64,000 nt of DNA from positions 124,001-188,000 of the forward strand of contig JADJNC010000008.1 in assembly GCA_016709335.1 (NCBI GenBank), read 5' to 3'. This DNA is from Candidatus Propionivibrio dominans (GTDB lineage: Bacteria; Pseudomonadota; Gammaproteobacteria; Burkholderiales; Rhodocyclaceae). Below are positions 1 through 8,364 of the stretch, one piece after another. Numbering within the stretch: the stretch's first letter is position 1; each line of letters opens with the position of its first letter. The notes under the pieces are model-generated. The model searched no databases. It was not told the DNA's origin and saw only the letters and a program-made list of their open reading frames with translations. The position numbers and the translations under genes were made by a program.

Positions 1-810
1 CATGGCGAGGTTCACGCAGAGCATGCCGCCCTCTTCCACCACAACTACGATATCGACGTCTTCGCCCTTGCTGCTTTCGACGTACTGTTTGTCCTGAACC
101 TGACGCAAGGACTGAATCTGGTCGCGATAAACGGCGGCCTGCTCGAAAGCAAGTTCGCTGGCGGCCTGATCCATCGCTTGACTCAATCGCCCGATAACCT
201 CCTGTTGCCGCCCTTGTAGGAACATCGCCGCCATCTGCACATCCTGTGCGTAAACCTCAGGAGCGACCAGATCGACGCAGGGTCCGGAGCAGCGCTTGAT
301 CTGATGCAGCAGGCAAGGCCGTGAACGGTTGTTGAACACCGAATTTTCGCAGGTGCGCAGGCGGAACATCCTTTGCAGAAGATTGACGCTCTCACGCACG
401 GCAAGCGATGAAGGGTAAGGGCCGAAATAGTCCGACTTGCGGTCGGTATTGCCGCGATAGAAGCCGAGTCGAGGAAATTTGTCGTGGGTGATGACGATAT
501 ACGGATACGACTTGTCATCGCGGAAAAGAATGTTGTAGCGCGGCGAGAGGCTCTTGATCAGGTTGTTTTCGAGTAACAGCGCCTCGGCTTCCGAACGGGT
601 TGTACTCGTTTCGACACGGGCGATCTGAGCCACCATCAGGGCGATGCGCGGACTGGGATGGTTCTCGCGGAAGTACGACGCGACGCGCTTTTTCAGATTC
701 TTGGCCTTGCCCACATAGAGCACCTGGCCTGCGGCATCGAGCATGCGGTAAACACCGGGCAACTCGGTCAGCGTGGCGAGCAGGGCTTTGGCGTCAAACT
801 TTTCGTGCAT
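1..810 (-). CDS. uvrC: UvrABC excinuclease subunit C, 5' part (runs off the window)
   Basis: This is the N-terminal ~270 residues of UvrC, the nuclease that makes both incisions around a DNA lesion in nucleotide excision repair. The start is the ATG at 808-810. The product begins with a GIY-YIG nuclease domain (GVYRMLD near residue 20, [13 protein letters not shown] near 35). A Cys-rich segment follows ([13 protein letters not shown] near 150), then a UVR motif with [14 protein letters not shown] near 210, which contacts UvrB. The rest lies outside the window. It is divergent from earP with under 20 bp between them. Its partner uvrB is at 30.5-32.6 kb. Confidence 0.95.
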   Translation of the reverse strand, partial: MHEKFDAKALLATLTELPGVYRMLDAAGQVLYVGKAKNLKKRVASYFRENHPSPRIALMVAQIARVETSTTRSEAEALLLENNLIKSLSPRYNILFRDDKSYPYIVITHDKFPRLGFYRGNTDRKSDYFGPYPSSLAVRESVNLLQRMFRLRTCENSVFNNRSRPCLLHQIKRCSGPCVDLVAPEVYAQDVQMAAMFLQGRQQEVIGRLSQAMDQAASELAFEQAAVYRDQIQSLRQVQDKQYVESSKGEDVDIVVVVEEGGMLCVNLAM

Positions 811-828
811 GGGGTGAGAACGGTTAGG

Positions 829-2031
829 ATGTCGGCTTTGATCTTATCACGCCTGTCTGCTGCGCCCATGCCCGCCTCTTCCAGCCCATCCCGATGGGAT
901 GTTTTCTGCCAGGTTATCGACAATTACGGCGATATCGGTGTGTGCTGGCGTCTGGCGCGCCAGTTGGTTGGCGAACACGGCTTTGGCGTTCGCCTGTGGG
1001 TTGATGATCTAAGGGTCTTCCAACGGATTTGCTCGGAAATAGTTCCGCAACTTCGCATCCAGACGGTACAAGGCGTTGAAGTGCGTCACTGGGACGCCGA
1101 TTTTCCCGAAATTGACCCCGGCGATGTGGTCATCGAGGCTTTTGCCTGCCACTTGCCGGAGCGTTTCATCGCCAGCATGGCCGGGACTAAGCCAGTCCCG
1201 GTGTGGATAAACCTCGATTATCTGAGCGCCGAGGCCTGGGTATCGGGCTGCCATGCCCTGCCCTCTCCGCACCCGCGCCTGCCGCTCACCAAGTATTTTT
1301 TCTTCCCCGGCTTCAACGAAACCACTGGCGGCCTGCTGCGCGAGAGCAGGCTTGACCAGCGCAGACAGTCTTTCTGCGCTTCGCCCGAACAACAAACCGG
1401 CTTCTGGCGAACTCTCGGCTTGCCACCGCCATCTGCGGATACCCTGCTCGTTTCGCTGTTTGCCTATGAAAACCCGGCGATTGCCGATCTGCTCGATAGC
1501 TGGGCGCAGGGCAGGACGCCTGTCTGTTGTCTTGCACCGCTGACACAAACCCAATCGGTCATAGAAGCATTCGTCGCTCAGCCCTTGCAGGTCGGCGATG
1601 CGCTCCGCCGGGGAAGCCTGGAAATCCGGATGCTGCCCTTCATCGCACAGCCCGACTATGACCAATTGCTGTGGTCGTGCGACATCAACATCGTGCGTGG
1701 CGAAGATTCCTTTGTTCGTGCTCAATGGGCAGCAAAGCCGATGCTGTGGCAGATCTACCCGCAAGACGAGGACGCGCACCTGACAAAACTCGCTGCCTTC
1801 CTCGACCTGTATTGCGCCGACCTGCCGGAAGCAAGCCGCGGGGCGGTTCGCCGTCTCTACCGGGCGTGGAATGGTGGAAAGGACGCCGGCCGGATCACCC
1901 CGGATTTGTGGGCAGAGTGGATGGATGCGCTTCCCGATCTTCGCCGGCACGCCATCGACTGGGCTGAAAAGCGGGCAAAACAGGAAGATTTGTGCAGTTG
2001 TCTGGTGCGTTTTTGCCGTTCCAAGTTATAA
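829..2031 (+). CDS. earP: EF-P arginine rhamnosyltransferase EarP (DUF2331)
   Basis: EarP transfers rhamnose from dTDP-L-rhamnose to an arginine of elongation factor P and so activates it for polyproline translation. The product is about 400 residues, the normal family length. The conserved N-terminus CQVIDNYGD carries Asp31 and Asp35, and [10 protein letters not shown] carries Glu292; these match catalytic residues known for the family. [12 protein letters not shown] follows. The ATG at 829 is chosen as in frame and just beyond the uvrC start; ATG 868 is an alternative and neither has a convincing Shine-Dalgarno. The substrate gene efp lies 39 bp downstream on the same strand. Confidence 0.92.
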   Translation: MSALILSRLSAAPMPASSSPSRWDVFCQVIDNYGDIGVCWRLARQLVGEHGFGVRLWVDDLRVFQRICSEIVPQLRIQTVQGVEVRHWDADFPEIDPGDVVIEAFACHLPERFIASMAGTKPVPVWINLDYLSAEAWVSGCHALPSPHPRLPLTKYFFFPGFNETTGGLLRESRLDQRRQSFCASPEQQTGFWRTLGLPPPSADTLLVSLFAYENPAIADLLDSWAQGRTPVCCLAPLTQTQSVIEAFVAQPLQVGDALRRGSLEIRMLPFIAQPDYDQLLWSCDINIVRGEDSFVRAQWAAKPMLWQIYPQDEDAHLTKLAAFLDLYCADLPEASRGAVRRLYRAWNGGKDAGRITPDLWAEWMDALPDLRRHAIDWAEKRAKQEDLCSCLVRFCRSKL

Positions 2032-2032
2032 T
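2027..2032 (+). promoter_or_regulatory. Possible -10 element for efp
   Basis: A perfect TATAAT overlaps the earP stop codon, 38 bp before the efp ATG. No good -35 is visible at 16-18 bp spacing, so efp may be read both from earP and from this weak internal promoter. Confidence 0.4.
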
Positions 2033-2070
2033 GCCCGGCTAAATTTTCCTCGTCATTACCGGATCGCACT

Positions 2071-2628
2071 ATGAAAACCGCACAAGAACTTCGCGCAGGC
2101 AACGTCTTTATGGTCGGCAACGACCCGATGGTCGTCCTCAAGGCTGACTACAGCAAATCCGGCCGCAATGCTTCGGTCGTCAAGATGAAGATGAAAAACC
2201 TGCTGACCGGTTCGCCGTCCGAGACCGTCTATCGCGCCGACGACAAGTTTGACGTCGTTCAGCTCGACCGCAAGGAGGTGACCTACTCCTACTTCGCCGA
2301 TCCGCTGTACGTCTTCATGGACGCCGAGTACAACCAGTACGAGATCGAAGCCGACTGCATGGCCGACGCCCTGAGTTACCTCGAGGAAGCGATGCCCTGC
2401 GAAGTGGTGTTTTACGAGGGCAAGGCCATCTCGGTTGAAATGCCGAACAGCCTGGTGCGCGAAGTCATCTACACCGAACCCGCCGTCAAGGGTGATACTT
2501 CGGGCAAGGTAATGAAGCCGGCCCGCCTTTCCACCGGCTTCGAACTCCCGGTTCCGGCCTTTGTTGAAATCGGTGACAAGATCGAAATCGACACCCGAAC
2601 CAACGAATACCGCGCCCGCGTGAAATAG
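2071..2628 (+). CDS. efp: Elongation factor P
   Basis: EF-P binds between the P and E sites and rescues ribosomes stalled at consecutive prolines. The 185-residue product has the three OB-like domains of the family. The tip of the first domain reads SKSGRNA, putting Arg32 at the modified position; lysine-type EF-Ps have Lys there. This agrees with earP directly upstream. The gene ends with a Rho-independent terminator. Confidence 0.97.
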   Translation: MKTAQELRAGNVFMVGNDPMVVLKADYSKSGRNASVVKMKMKNLLTGSPSETVYRADDKFDVVQLDRKEVTYSYFADPLYVFMDAEYNQYEIEADCMADALSYLEEAMPCEVVFYEGKAISVEMPNSLVREVIYTEPAVKGDTSGKVMKPARLSTGFELPVPAFVEIGDKIEIDTRTNEYRARVK

Positions 2629-2647
2629 GTTTTCCAGGTCAGCGTTG

Positions 2648-2676
2648 AAAAAAGGCAGCCAAGGCTGCTTTTTTTA
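2648..2676 (+). terminator. Intrinsic terminator of earP-efp
   Basis: GCAGC and GCTGC arms around a CAAG loop, preceded by six A and followed by a run of T. The A and T runs let it work on both strands, so it can also stop the leftward toxin-antitoxin transcript. Confidence 0.85.
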
Positions 2677-2712
2677 TGAGATCAGCAGCAATACAAAACA
2701 GGACTACAACAA

Positions 2713-3087
2713 CTATCCCAAGGTCGCGACCATTTCAATTTTTGGCGCTACGGACTGAACGATTTTTTGAATACCGTGACCCGGGTTGGAGCGACGCTCC
2801 GATACGATCAACCCAAGTTTCTCCAGCAACCCGACATCCTTGGTAATGGAAGATCGATTGCGATGCAAGCGCTGTGACAATTCGTTAATGGTCTTGGGTT
2901 CATGCAACACCTCAAGCATCAAGCGACGGCGCCCTGCAGAGAGCACAGTGAACATTGTTTGCGGATCTTCAAATGAAAGCGTGACCTTTCCTTTGAAAGC
3001 GCTGCCTTGATCAGCTCGACGTGCGGCATCCTTTGCACGCGAGAAAAAGCCTGCCACATCATCAGTGCGAATCACGATTTTAGTCAT
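2713..3087 (-). CDS. Putative antitoxin, winged-helix DNA-binding protein (HVO_A0114/TumA-like)
   Basis: A 124-residue protein with a MarR/ArsR-like winged helix in its C-terminal half: LSAGRRRLMLEVL, then INELSQRLHRNRSSITKDVGLLE, then a GLI wing. Proteins annotated as HVO_A0114-family DNA-binding proteins are commonly encoded next to DUF6516/TumE toxins and act as the antitoxin; I recall this and did not search. The ATG at 3085-3087 overlaps the upstream stop codon by 4 bp (ATGA), so translation is coupled and the toxin comes first. The ORF continues upstream to 3126 but that part overlaps the toxin. It probably autoregulates through the inverted repeat at 3431-3459. Confidence 0.75.
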   Translation of the reverse strand: MTKIVIRTDDVAGFFSRAKDAARRADQGSAFKGKVTLSFEDPQTMFTVLSAGRRRLMLEVLHEPKTINELSQRLHRNRSSITKDVGLLEKLGLIVSERRSNPGHGIQKIVQSVAPKIEMVATLG

Positions 3088-3416
3088 GATTTCTTTCCTC
3101 GTGTTTGGTTGACAAACTCCAGCCACTCCTGCTGAAATCGCTCCAGCGTTGCTTCGTAACTCACAAAATCTACCTCTTCAATCTTGCCCATGTAATGCCG
3201 GTGATGGAATCCGTGCGCATTGTCAAAACCGAGAACCCTGCCGTTATCGCCGTTGAATATGCTGTGGTTGATGTAGGCCAGGTTGTACCTGGTTACAATG
3301 GTTTTGGTCTGCTTGAGATACCCCCAGACCTCATAACTCAAGAGTCCGCCACCTGACTTCGGTTTGAGTTCGAAGCGCTCCTGCTCAAGCAGTGAATCCT
3401 TGATTGGCTGCGTCAT
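3084..3416 (-). CDS. Putative toxin, DUF6516/TumE-like
   Basis: A 110-residue soluble protein with the features I associate with the DUF6516/TumE family: SYEVWGYLKQTKTIVTRYNLAYIN, then a conserved GRVLGFDNAHGFHHRHYMG segment rich in His and Asp, then a C-terminal helix LERFQQEWLEFVN. These residues suggest a catalytic toxin, but the reaction is unknown to me. It is first in a two-gene operon with the winged-helix protein and overlaps it by 4 bp. The pair sits between nagZ and efp and looks less GC-rich than its neighbours, consistent with acquisition by transfer. Confidence 0.75.
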   Translation of the reverse strand: MTQPIKDSLLEQERFELKPKSGGGLLSYEVWGYLKQTKTIVTRYNLAYINHSIFNGDNGRVLGFDNAHGFHHRHYMGKIEEVDFVSYEATLERFQQEWLEFVNQTRGKKS

Positions 3417-3430
3417 TCAACATCTCATGT

Positions 3431-3459
3431 TCAGATGGGTTACATCCTAGCACATCTGA
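3431..3459 (-). promoter_or_regulatory. Candidate operator and -10 of the toxin-antitoxin operon
   Basis: A perfect 7-bp inverted repeat TCAGATG (3431-3437) / CATCTGA (3453-3459) brackets a TAGGAT hexamer (3444-3449 on the minus strand) that could serve as the -10. It lies 15 bp upstream of the toxin start and overlaps the end of nagZ. A winged-helix dimer bound here would cover the promoter. The -35 is poor. Confidence 0.5.
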
Positions 3460-4526
3460 TATGTCGAAATATTGGTTCGCGATCCCTGGGGTCGAGGCTT
3501 TTGGCCTATCGGAGCAAAACCTGCTGCTTTAACCCCCGCAAGATACGTCGGATCATCCTGCAAATCAGGCAGCGCAACAGTAGGCAGCAGTTGTGCAACG
3601 CGGGATGCACGTTGCGGGTCGAATTCCGGCTGCCAGCGTTCCAGCACGTCGCCCACGGCGTCCGGCGCATTACACACGAGCAGCATGTCGCAGCCGGCAT
3701 TCCATGCGGCGCCTGCTCTGGAGACGATGTCGCCGGCGAAGCTGGCGCCTTCCATCGAAAGATCGTCGCTGAAGATGACGCCGTCAAAGCCCAGTTCGTC
3801 GCGCAACATGCTGATCCAGACCGGAGAGAAGCCGGCCGGACGGGAATCCACTTGCGGATAAATGACGTGCGCCGGCATCACGGCGTCGAGCATGAGGCGG
3901 CGGTAGGGTTCCATATCCGTGGCCAGTTCGGCCAGGCTGCGCGGGTCAACCGGAATGGCGATATGCGAGTCGGCTTCGGCCCAGCCGTGGCCCGGGAAGT
4001 GCTTTCCACAGGCGGCCATTCCGGCACGGCGCAATCCCTCGATCAGTGCACCGGCGAGTTGTGCAACGACCAGCGGATCACCATGAAACGAGCGGTTGCC
4101 GATGACGCCGCTGCGCTCCCAGTCGAGGTCGAGCACCGGCGTGAAGGATAGATCGACGCCGTTTTTGCGCAATTCGGCGGCCAGCACGTACCCGATATCA
4201 TGCGCGGCGCTTAGCGCCTCCTGAGGCTTTTCCTCCCACAATTCACCCAGGCGGCGCATTGGCGGCAGGCGGGTGAAACCTTCGCGGCAACGCTGCACCC
4301 TGCCCCCTTCATGGTCGATGGTAATGGGCAGTGATGGCGTGCGCAGTGCGTGCACTTCGGCAGTCAGCCGGGACAGTTGTTCGGACGACTGGTAGTTGCG
4401 CGCAAACAGGATGAGGCCGCCGACCAGCGGGTGCGTGAGGCGATCACGGTCAAGGTCGCTCAGTTGCAGCCATGCGATGTCGATCATCAGCGGGCCATGC
4501 GGCAACTTTATTGGTTTTGTTGTCAT
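3447..4526 (-). CDS. nagZ: Beta-N-acetylhexosaminidase NagZ (GH3)
   Basis: Cytoplasmic GH3 enzyme of peptidoglycan recycling that removes GlcNAc from anhydro-muropeptides. The 359-residue product carries LPITIDHEGGRVQR, the family loop AACGKHFPGHG with its catalytic His near residue 177, and FSDDLSMEGA with the nucleophile Asp near 247. It is the last gene of the leftward lepA-nagZ operon, 3 bp after acpS. The C-terminal ~20 residues (KPRPQGS onward) do not look conserved, and the toxin-antitoxin promoter overlaps this end, so the tail may have been altered by that insertion. Confidence 0.93.
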   Translation of the reverse strand: MTTKPIKLPHGPLMIDIAWLQLSDLDRDRLTHPLVGGLILFARNYQSSEQLSRLTAEVHALRTPSLPITIDHEGGRVQRCREGFTRLPPMRRLGELWEEKPQEALSAAHDIGYVLAAELRKNGVDLSFTPVLDLDWERSGVIGNRSFHGDPLVVAQLAGALIEGLRRAGMAACGKHFPGHGWAEADSHIAIPVDPRSLAELATDMEPYRRLMLDAVMPAHVIYPQVDSRPAGFSPVWISMLRDELGFDGVIFSDDLSMEGASFAGDIVSRAGAAWNAGCDMLLVCNAPDAVGDVLERWQPEFDPQRASRVAQLLPTVALPDLQDDPTYLAGVKAAGFAPIGQKPRPQGSRTNISTYQMC

Positions 4527-4529
4527 GGC

Positions 4530-4907
4530 TTAGTTGTATTCCAGAACGACAAAGGCCAGGGCGAAGTCCTGTTCATCACTGATTGAAAGATGGGCGACCA
4601 GTCCGCGCTCGGTGAGAAGCTGCGCGAGTTTCGGGGCGTAGTCGAAAGCCGGTTTACCGAGCGCGTCGTGCACAACAGAAATACTGGGCAGCGTCGCCGG
4701 CGCGGCAACGCCGATGCCGAGCGCCTTGCCGAAGGCTTCCTTGGCGGCAAAGCGCTTGGCCAGAAAGCGCGCCGGGTCTCTGGCTGTTTCAAAGTCGGTG
4801 CGCTCGACCGGTGCCAGCAATTTGGCCAGTGCCCGTTCGCCGTGCCTCTCGTACAGCCTGCCGAGCCGCTCGACGGCGACGATGTCGGTGCCGATGCCGG
4901 CGATCAT
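4530..4907 (-). CDS. acpS: Holo-[acyl-carrier-protein] synthase
   Basis: Transfers 4'-phosphopantetheine from CoA to Ser37 of AcpP (encoded at 17.6 kb). The 125-residue protein has the expected [11 protein letters not shown]-terminus (metal-binding Asp8) and [18 protein letters not shown] with its Glu. The C-terminal [18 protein letters not shown] closes the fold. The start codon overlaps the pdxJ stop as ATGA, the classic pdxJ-acpS coupling. Confidence 0.96.
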   Translation of the reverse strand: MIAGIGTDIVAVERLGRLYERHGERALAKLLAPVERTDFETARDPARFLAKRFAAKEAFGKALGIGVAAPATLPSISVVHDALGKPAFDYAPKLAQLLTERGLVAHLSISDEQDFALAFVVLEYN

Positions 4908-5694
4908 CGGGTGAGTGTTGGAAAATTCGTTGGTAAATTCGGCGGCAAATGCGCTTGCGCTTCGCGCATGAGACGCTTCATTTCACGCACCGCTTCGCGC
5001 AGACCAACAAAAACGGCGCGGCTGACAATGGCGTGGCCGATGTGCAGTTCGCGGATACCGGCTAAGCGGGCTACCGGCTGCACATTGAAATAGTTCAGTG
5101 CATGGCCGGCATTGAAGCGCATGCCGTGGTGGCGAATCGCTTCGCCGGCGATGCGGATTTTTCGAGTTCGGCGAGTACCGCCGGGCTTTCGGCATCGCGC
5201 CCTTTATGGTGGAAAGCGTGCGCGTAGGGACCGGTGTGGATTTCGCAAACGCGTGCTCCAATGCGTGCCGCCGCGTCGATCTGATCCACTTCGGCGTCGA
5301 TGAAGACGCTGCTGATGATTCCGGCGGCGGAAAGCCGCTCGATCGCTTTCCTGATTTTGGCTTCCTGCGTCACGATGTCGAGACCGCCTTCCGTCGTCAC
5401 CTCATGGCGACCCTCCGGCACCAGCATGGCCATTTCCGGCTTCAGGCGGCAGGCGATTTCGACCATCTCGTCGGTCGCTGCCATCTCCAGATTGAGCTTG
5501 ATCTGGGTCAGCGTGCGCAGTTTCTCGACATCGGCGTCCTGAATGTGCCGGCGATCTTCACGCAGATGAACGGTGATGCCATCGGCACCGCCGAGATGTG
5601 CCTCGACGGCGGCCCAGGCCGGCTCGGGCTCGTAGGTCTTGCGTGCCTGACGAATCGTCGCGATGTGGTCAATATTTACGCCCAGTTCGATCAT
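4904..5694 (-). CDS. pdxJ: Pyridoxine 5'-phosphate synthase, reading frame broken once
   Basis: PdxJ condenses 1-deoxyxylulose 5-phosphate with 3-amino-2-oxopropyl phosphate to make pyridoxine 5'-phosphate. The first frame (5694 to about 5160) gives [36 protein letters not shown] and [10 protein letters not shown]. The rest ([30 protein letters not shown]) is in another frame down to 4904. Adding one A to the five-A run at about 5159-5163 (minus strand GAAAAATCC) restores [16 protein letters not shown] and one 263-residue protein of normal length. I read it as a one-base error rather than decay. The start overlaps the recO stop by 4 bp. Confidence 0.9.
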
Positions 5695-6407
5695 AGTTCC
5701 TGTAGCTCCTTAAAAATCCTGCGGGTCTCCAGACCCTTGCCGCCGGTATAGTGCGCAATCAATGTGCGCATCAGTTGCTTGGCTTCGAGCAGCGAACGCG
5801 GATCGGAAAAATCCTCGTGCGCCAGGTCGATCAAGGTCTTGCCGCTAACCGACAAGGCCGAACTGCCAGGTCGCAGGAGTTTCACCGGGCCGTGTTCGAT
5901 CTCGTAGGCGTAGTGTCCGGAAATGTCAATGGACACCCCCCTGGCGTCTTTTTCCAGCGTCAGTCCGTAGCCCAGTTCCTGCAGCAAAGACCGCTCGAAG
6001 CAGCGCAGGTCGGATTCCTTCAGCCCGTCGGCAAAGCGGCGCAGGGTTTCAGCATATACCGAGAACAGTCGTACGTGGGCGTCTTCACGCGGCAGCAGGT
6101 GCATCAGCAGTTCGTTGAGATAATAGGCGCAAAACAGTGCCTTGCCCGCCAGCAAGGGTTGCCCGCCCTGCCACTCGGTCTTCATCAGGGTTTGCACTTC
6201 GCCCTTGCCGGCCCAGGCCAGTTCGAGGGGTTGAAATGCCAGCAACAGGCCGCGCAAGGCGGAACGCGGGCGACGCGCACCGCGCGCCAGCAGGGCAACC
6301 CGGCCATGGTCGCGGGTAAACACTTCGACAATCAGGCTGGTTTCCCGGAAGGGGTAGGTATGCAGCACGTAAGCGGGCTGTCCGTCGACCTTTTGCCGGT
6401 GCATCAC
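5691..6407 (-). CDS. recO: DNA repair protein RecO
   Basis: RecO works with RecF and RecR to load RecA onto SSB-coated DNA. The 238-residue product has the N-terminal OB fold (AYVLHTYPFRETSLIVEVFTR, then GRVALLARGARRPRS) and a helical C-terminal domain. The zinc-binding cysteines seen in some RecO proteins are not obvious. There are two adjacent ATG codons at the start; the first is given. It lies between era (20 bp upstream) and pdxJ (4-bp overlap) in the lepA-nagZ operon. Confidence 0.94.
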   Translation of the reverse strand: MMHRQKVDGQPAYVLHTYPFRETSLIVEVFTRDHGRVALLARGARRPRSALRGLLLAFQPLELAWAGKGEVQTLMKTEWQGGQPLLAGKALFCAYYLNELLMHLLPREDAHVRLFSVYAETLRRFADGLKESDLRCFERSLLQELGYGLTLEKDARGVSIDISGHYAYEIEHGPVKLLRPGSSALSVSGKTLIDLAHEDFSDPRSLLEAKQLMRTLIAHYTGGKGLETRRIFKELQEL

Positions 6408-6427
6408 GTCAGCGTTCTCTCCAGGTT

Positions 6428-7312
6428 TTACTCGTAGCCGAGGCTCTTGAGCAAACGCTCATCGTCGCTCCAGCCTGACTTGACCTTGACAAAGACTTCA
6501 AGGAAAACCTTGCCATCAAACAGGCGTTCCATGTCCTGACGTGCTTCCGAGGCAATCCGCTTCAGGGTTTCGCCGCCCTTGCCGATGACGATACCCTTGT
6601 GCGCCTGGCGATCAACGACGATCGCGGCGCTGATACGGCGCAATGCACCATCGAGTTCGAACTTTTCCACTTCGACGGTCGCGCCATAGGGCAATTCATC
6701 ACCGATCAGGCGGAAAAGTTTTTCACGGATGTATTCGGCAGCAAGAAATTTTTCGCTCTTGTCGGTGATCTCGTCCTCGCCGAACAGCAGTTCATTGTGC
6801 GGCAAATGCTTGCGGGTTTCGGCGAGAAGATCGTCGAGTTGACTGCCCTTGGCGGCGCTGACCGGAACGATGGCCGCAAAAGCATAGTGATTGGCCAGTT
6901 TGGCGAGAATGGGCAGGAGCTGGTTCTTTTCCTTGATCTGGTCAATCTTGTTTACCGCCAGAATGACCGGGCGCTCTGCCGGCAGAAGCTTGATCACCGC
7001 CATGTCCCTGGCGTCAAAATGTTCCGCATCGACAACCAGCATGACGACATCGACTTCGGCCAGCGCCTGCGTCACGCCGCGATTCATCGCCCGGTTCAGG
7101 GCATTGGTGTGTTTGGTCTGAAAACCGGGGGTATCGACAAACACGTACTGGGCATATGGCCCGGTCAGGATGCCCATGATGCGATGCCGGGTCGTCTGTG
7201 CCTTGCGCGAAACAATGCTGATTTTCTCGCCGATCAGGCGATTGAGCAGCGTCGACTTGCCGACGTTCGGACGGCCGACGATGGCAATCGTGCCGGATTT
7301 GAGTTCGTTCAT
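6428..7312 (-). CDS. era: GTPase Era
   Basis: Essential GTPase that binds 16S rRNA near its 3' end during 30S maturation. Visible are the P-loop GRPNVGKST, switch II DTPGF, NKID for base recognition, and a C-terminal KH domain with GIVIGKGGETLKRI. The 294-residue length is normal. It overlaps rnc by 4 bp, the widespread rnc-era coupling. Confidence 0.97.
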   Translation of the reverse strand: MNELKSGTIAIVGRPNVGKSTLLNRLIGEKISIVSRKAQTTRHRIMGILTGPYAQYVFVDTPGFQTKHTNALNRAMNRGVTQALAEVDVVMLVVDAEHFDARDMAVIKLLPAERPVILAVNKIDQIKEKNQLLPILAKLANHYAFAAIVPVSAAKGSQLDDLLAETRKHLPHNELLFGEDEITDKSEKFLAAEYIREKLFRLIGDELPYGATVEVEKFELDGALRRISAAIVVDRQAHKGIVIGKGGETLKRIASEARQDMERLFDGKVFLEVFVKVKSGWSDDERLLKSLGYE

Positions 7313-7977
7313 GCCTGCTTCAGTCTTTCCAGCGCGCGCTCGGCGGCCATTTGTTCAGCCGCGCGACGACTGCTGCCGCTGCCTTCAGTCCGGATGTGCA
7401 GCGCATCGATCGCGCAGGCAATCCTGAATTGCTGCACGTGGGCTTCACCTTCGGTAGCGCTCAGCGAATACTTCGGAAGCGGCAGCCGTCTGCCTTGCAG
7501 GTCTTCCTGGAGGCGTGTCTTGGCATCCTTGATCGGCTGTCCGGGGACAATGGCGCCAAGCATGTCGCCATAGAGGCGCACGATGACGGCGCTGGCGGCA
7601 TCGAAACCCGCATCCAGCCAGAGGGCGCCAAACAGGGCTTCGAGTGCGTCGGCAAGGATTGACGGGCGTTGCGCTCCGCCACTCTTCAGTTCGCCCTCGC
7701 CAAGCCGCAGAACCGTTCCCAGTGAAAGCGACAAGGCCAGTTGATGCAGGCTTTCCTGGCGGACGAGATTGGCGCGCAGTCGCGAAAGGTCGCCCTCGGG
7801 AATGCCGGGGAAACGGTCAAAAAGCTGCCGTGCGATGACGCCGTTGAGGATGGAGTCGCCGAGAAACTCAAGCCGCTCGTTATGCGGCGAACTGTGGCTG
7901 CGATGCGTCAGCGCCGTCAGCAACAGGGAGGAATTGGAGAACGTGTGGCCGATCACCTGCTCAAGTCGAGAGGTCAT
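7309..7977 (-). CDS. rnc: Ribonuclease III
   Basis: Double-strand-specific endoribonuclease that processes rRNA precursors and structured mRNAs. The 222-residue protein has the signature NERLEFLGDSIL (catalytic Glu and Asp near residues 34-43), a second acidic cluster ILADALEALFGALWLDAG, and a C-terminal dsRNA-binding domain ending GSGSSRRAAEQMAAERALERL. It overlaps era and follows the DUF4845 gene by 5 bp. Confidence 0.97.
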   Translation of the reverse strand: MTSRLEQVIGHTFSNSSLLLTALTHRSHSSPHNERLEFLGDSILNGVIARQLFDRFPGIPEGDLSRLRANLVRQESLHQLALSLSLGTVLRLGEGELKSGGAQRPSILADALEALFGALWLDAGFDAASAVIVRLYGDMLGAIVPGQPIKDAKTRLQEDLQGRRLPLPKYSLSATEGEAHVQQFRIACAIDALHIRTEGSGSSRRAAEQMAAERALERLKQA

Positions 7978-7982
7978 TCGCC

Positions 7983-8351
7983 TTATTCGCGATCACGGCC
8001 CGAGGCAGATCCCTCGAAGTCGATCAGCAGACTGACGTTGTAAAACAGGGGAATGCGTTTTTCGTAGGCAAAAGCAATGACGACGTCGTTGCCTTCCTTG
8101 GAAATGTCGAGATCCGCCGGCGTGATTGTCTTGATATGTTCAACTTCCGCATACTTGTCGTAAGCGCTGCGGATTTCCGGAACGGTCTTGCCGCTGGCGT
8201 TGAGTGCCGTCGATTTGACGCTTTTCTTGATCTTGTAGTAATCGATGACTTCTGGCGCAACCTTTATCCCGAGCATGGCGACCACCGCGATAATTATGCC
8301 CCAGAAAATCAGACCAGAAAGCGCTACTCCACGCTGACGCTGTTTATTCAT
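7983..8351 (-). CDS. DUF4845 membrane-anchored protein
   Basis: A 122-residue protein with one N-terminal membrane segment (LSGLIFWGIIIAVVAMLGI) and a soluble domain outside. Small DUF4845 proteins are regularly found between lepB and rnc in beta- and gammaproteobacteria; their role is unknown to me. The ATG at 8349-8351 is chosen because GGGGAG lies 8 bp upstream, and this ribosome-binding site overlaps the corrected lepB stop codon. Confidence 0.88.
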   Translation of the reverse strand: MNKQRQRGVALSGLIFWGIIIAVVAMLGIKVAPEVIDYYKIKKSVKSTALNASGKTVPEIRSAYDKYAEVEHIKTITPADLDISKEGNDVVIAFAYEKRIPLFYNVSLLIDFEGSASGRDRE

Positions 8352-8364
8352 AGCAGGAACTCCC

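Noticed and set aside
5155..5165. Programmed frameshifting in pdxJ, lepB, lepA, uvrB or cdsA
   Set aside because: The sites share only homopolymer context, differ in direction of slippage motif and lack a following stimulatory structure or known precedent; sequence error is simpler.
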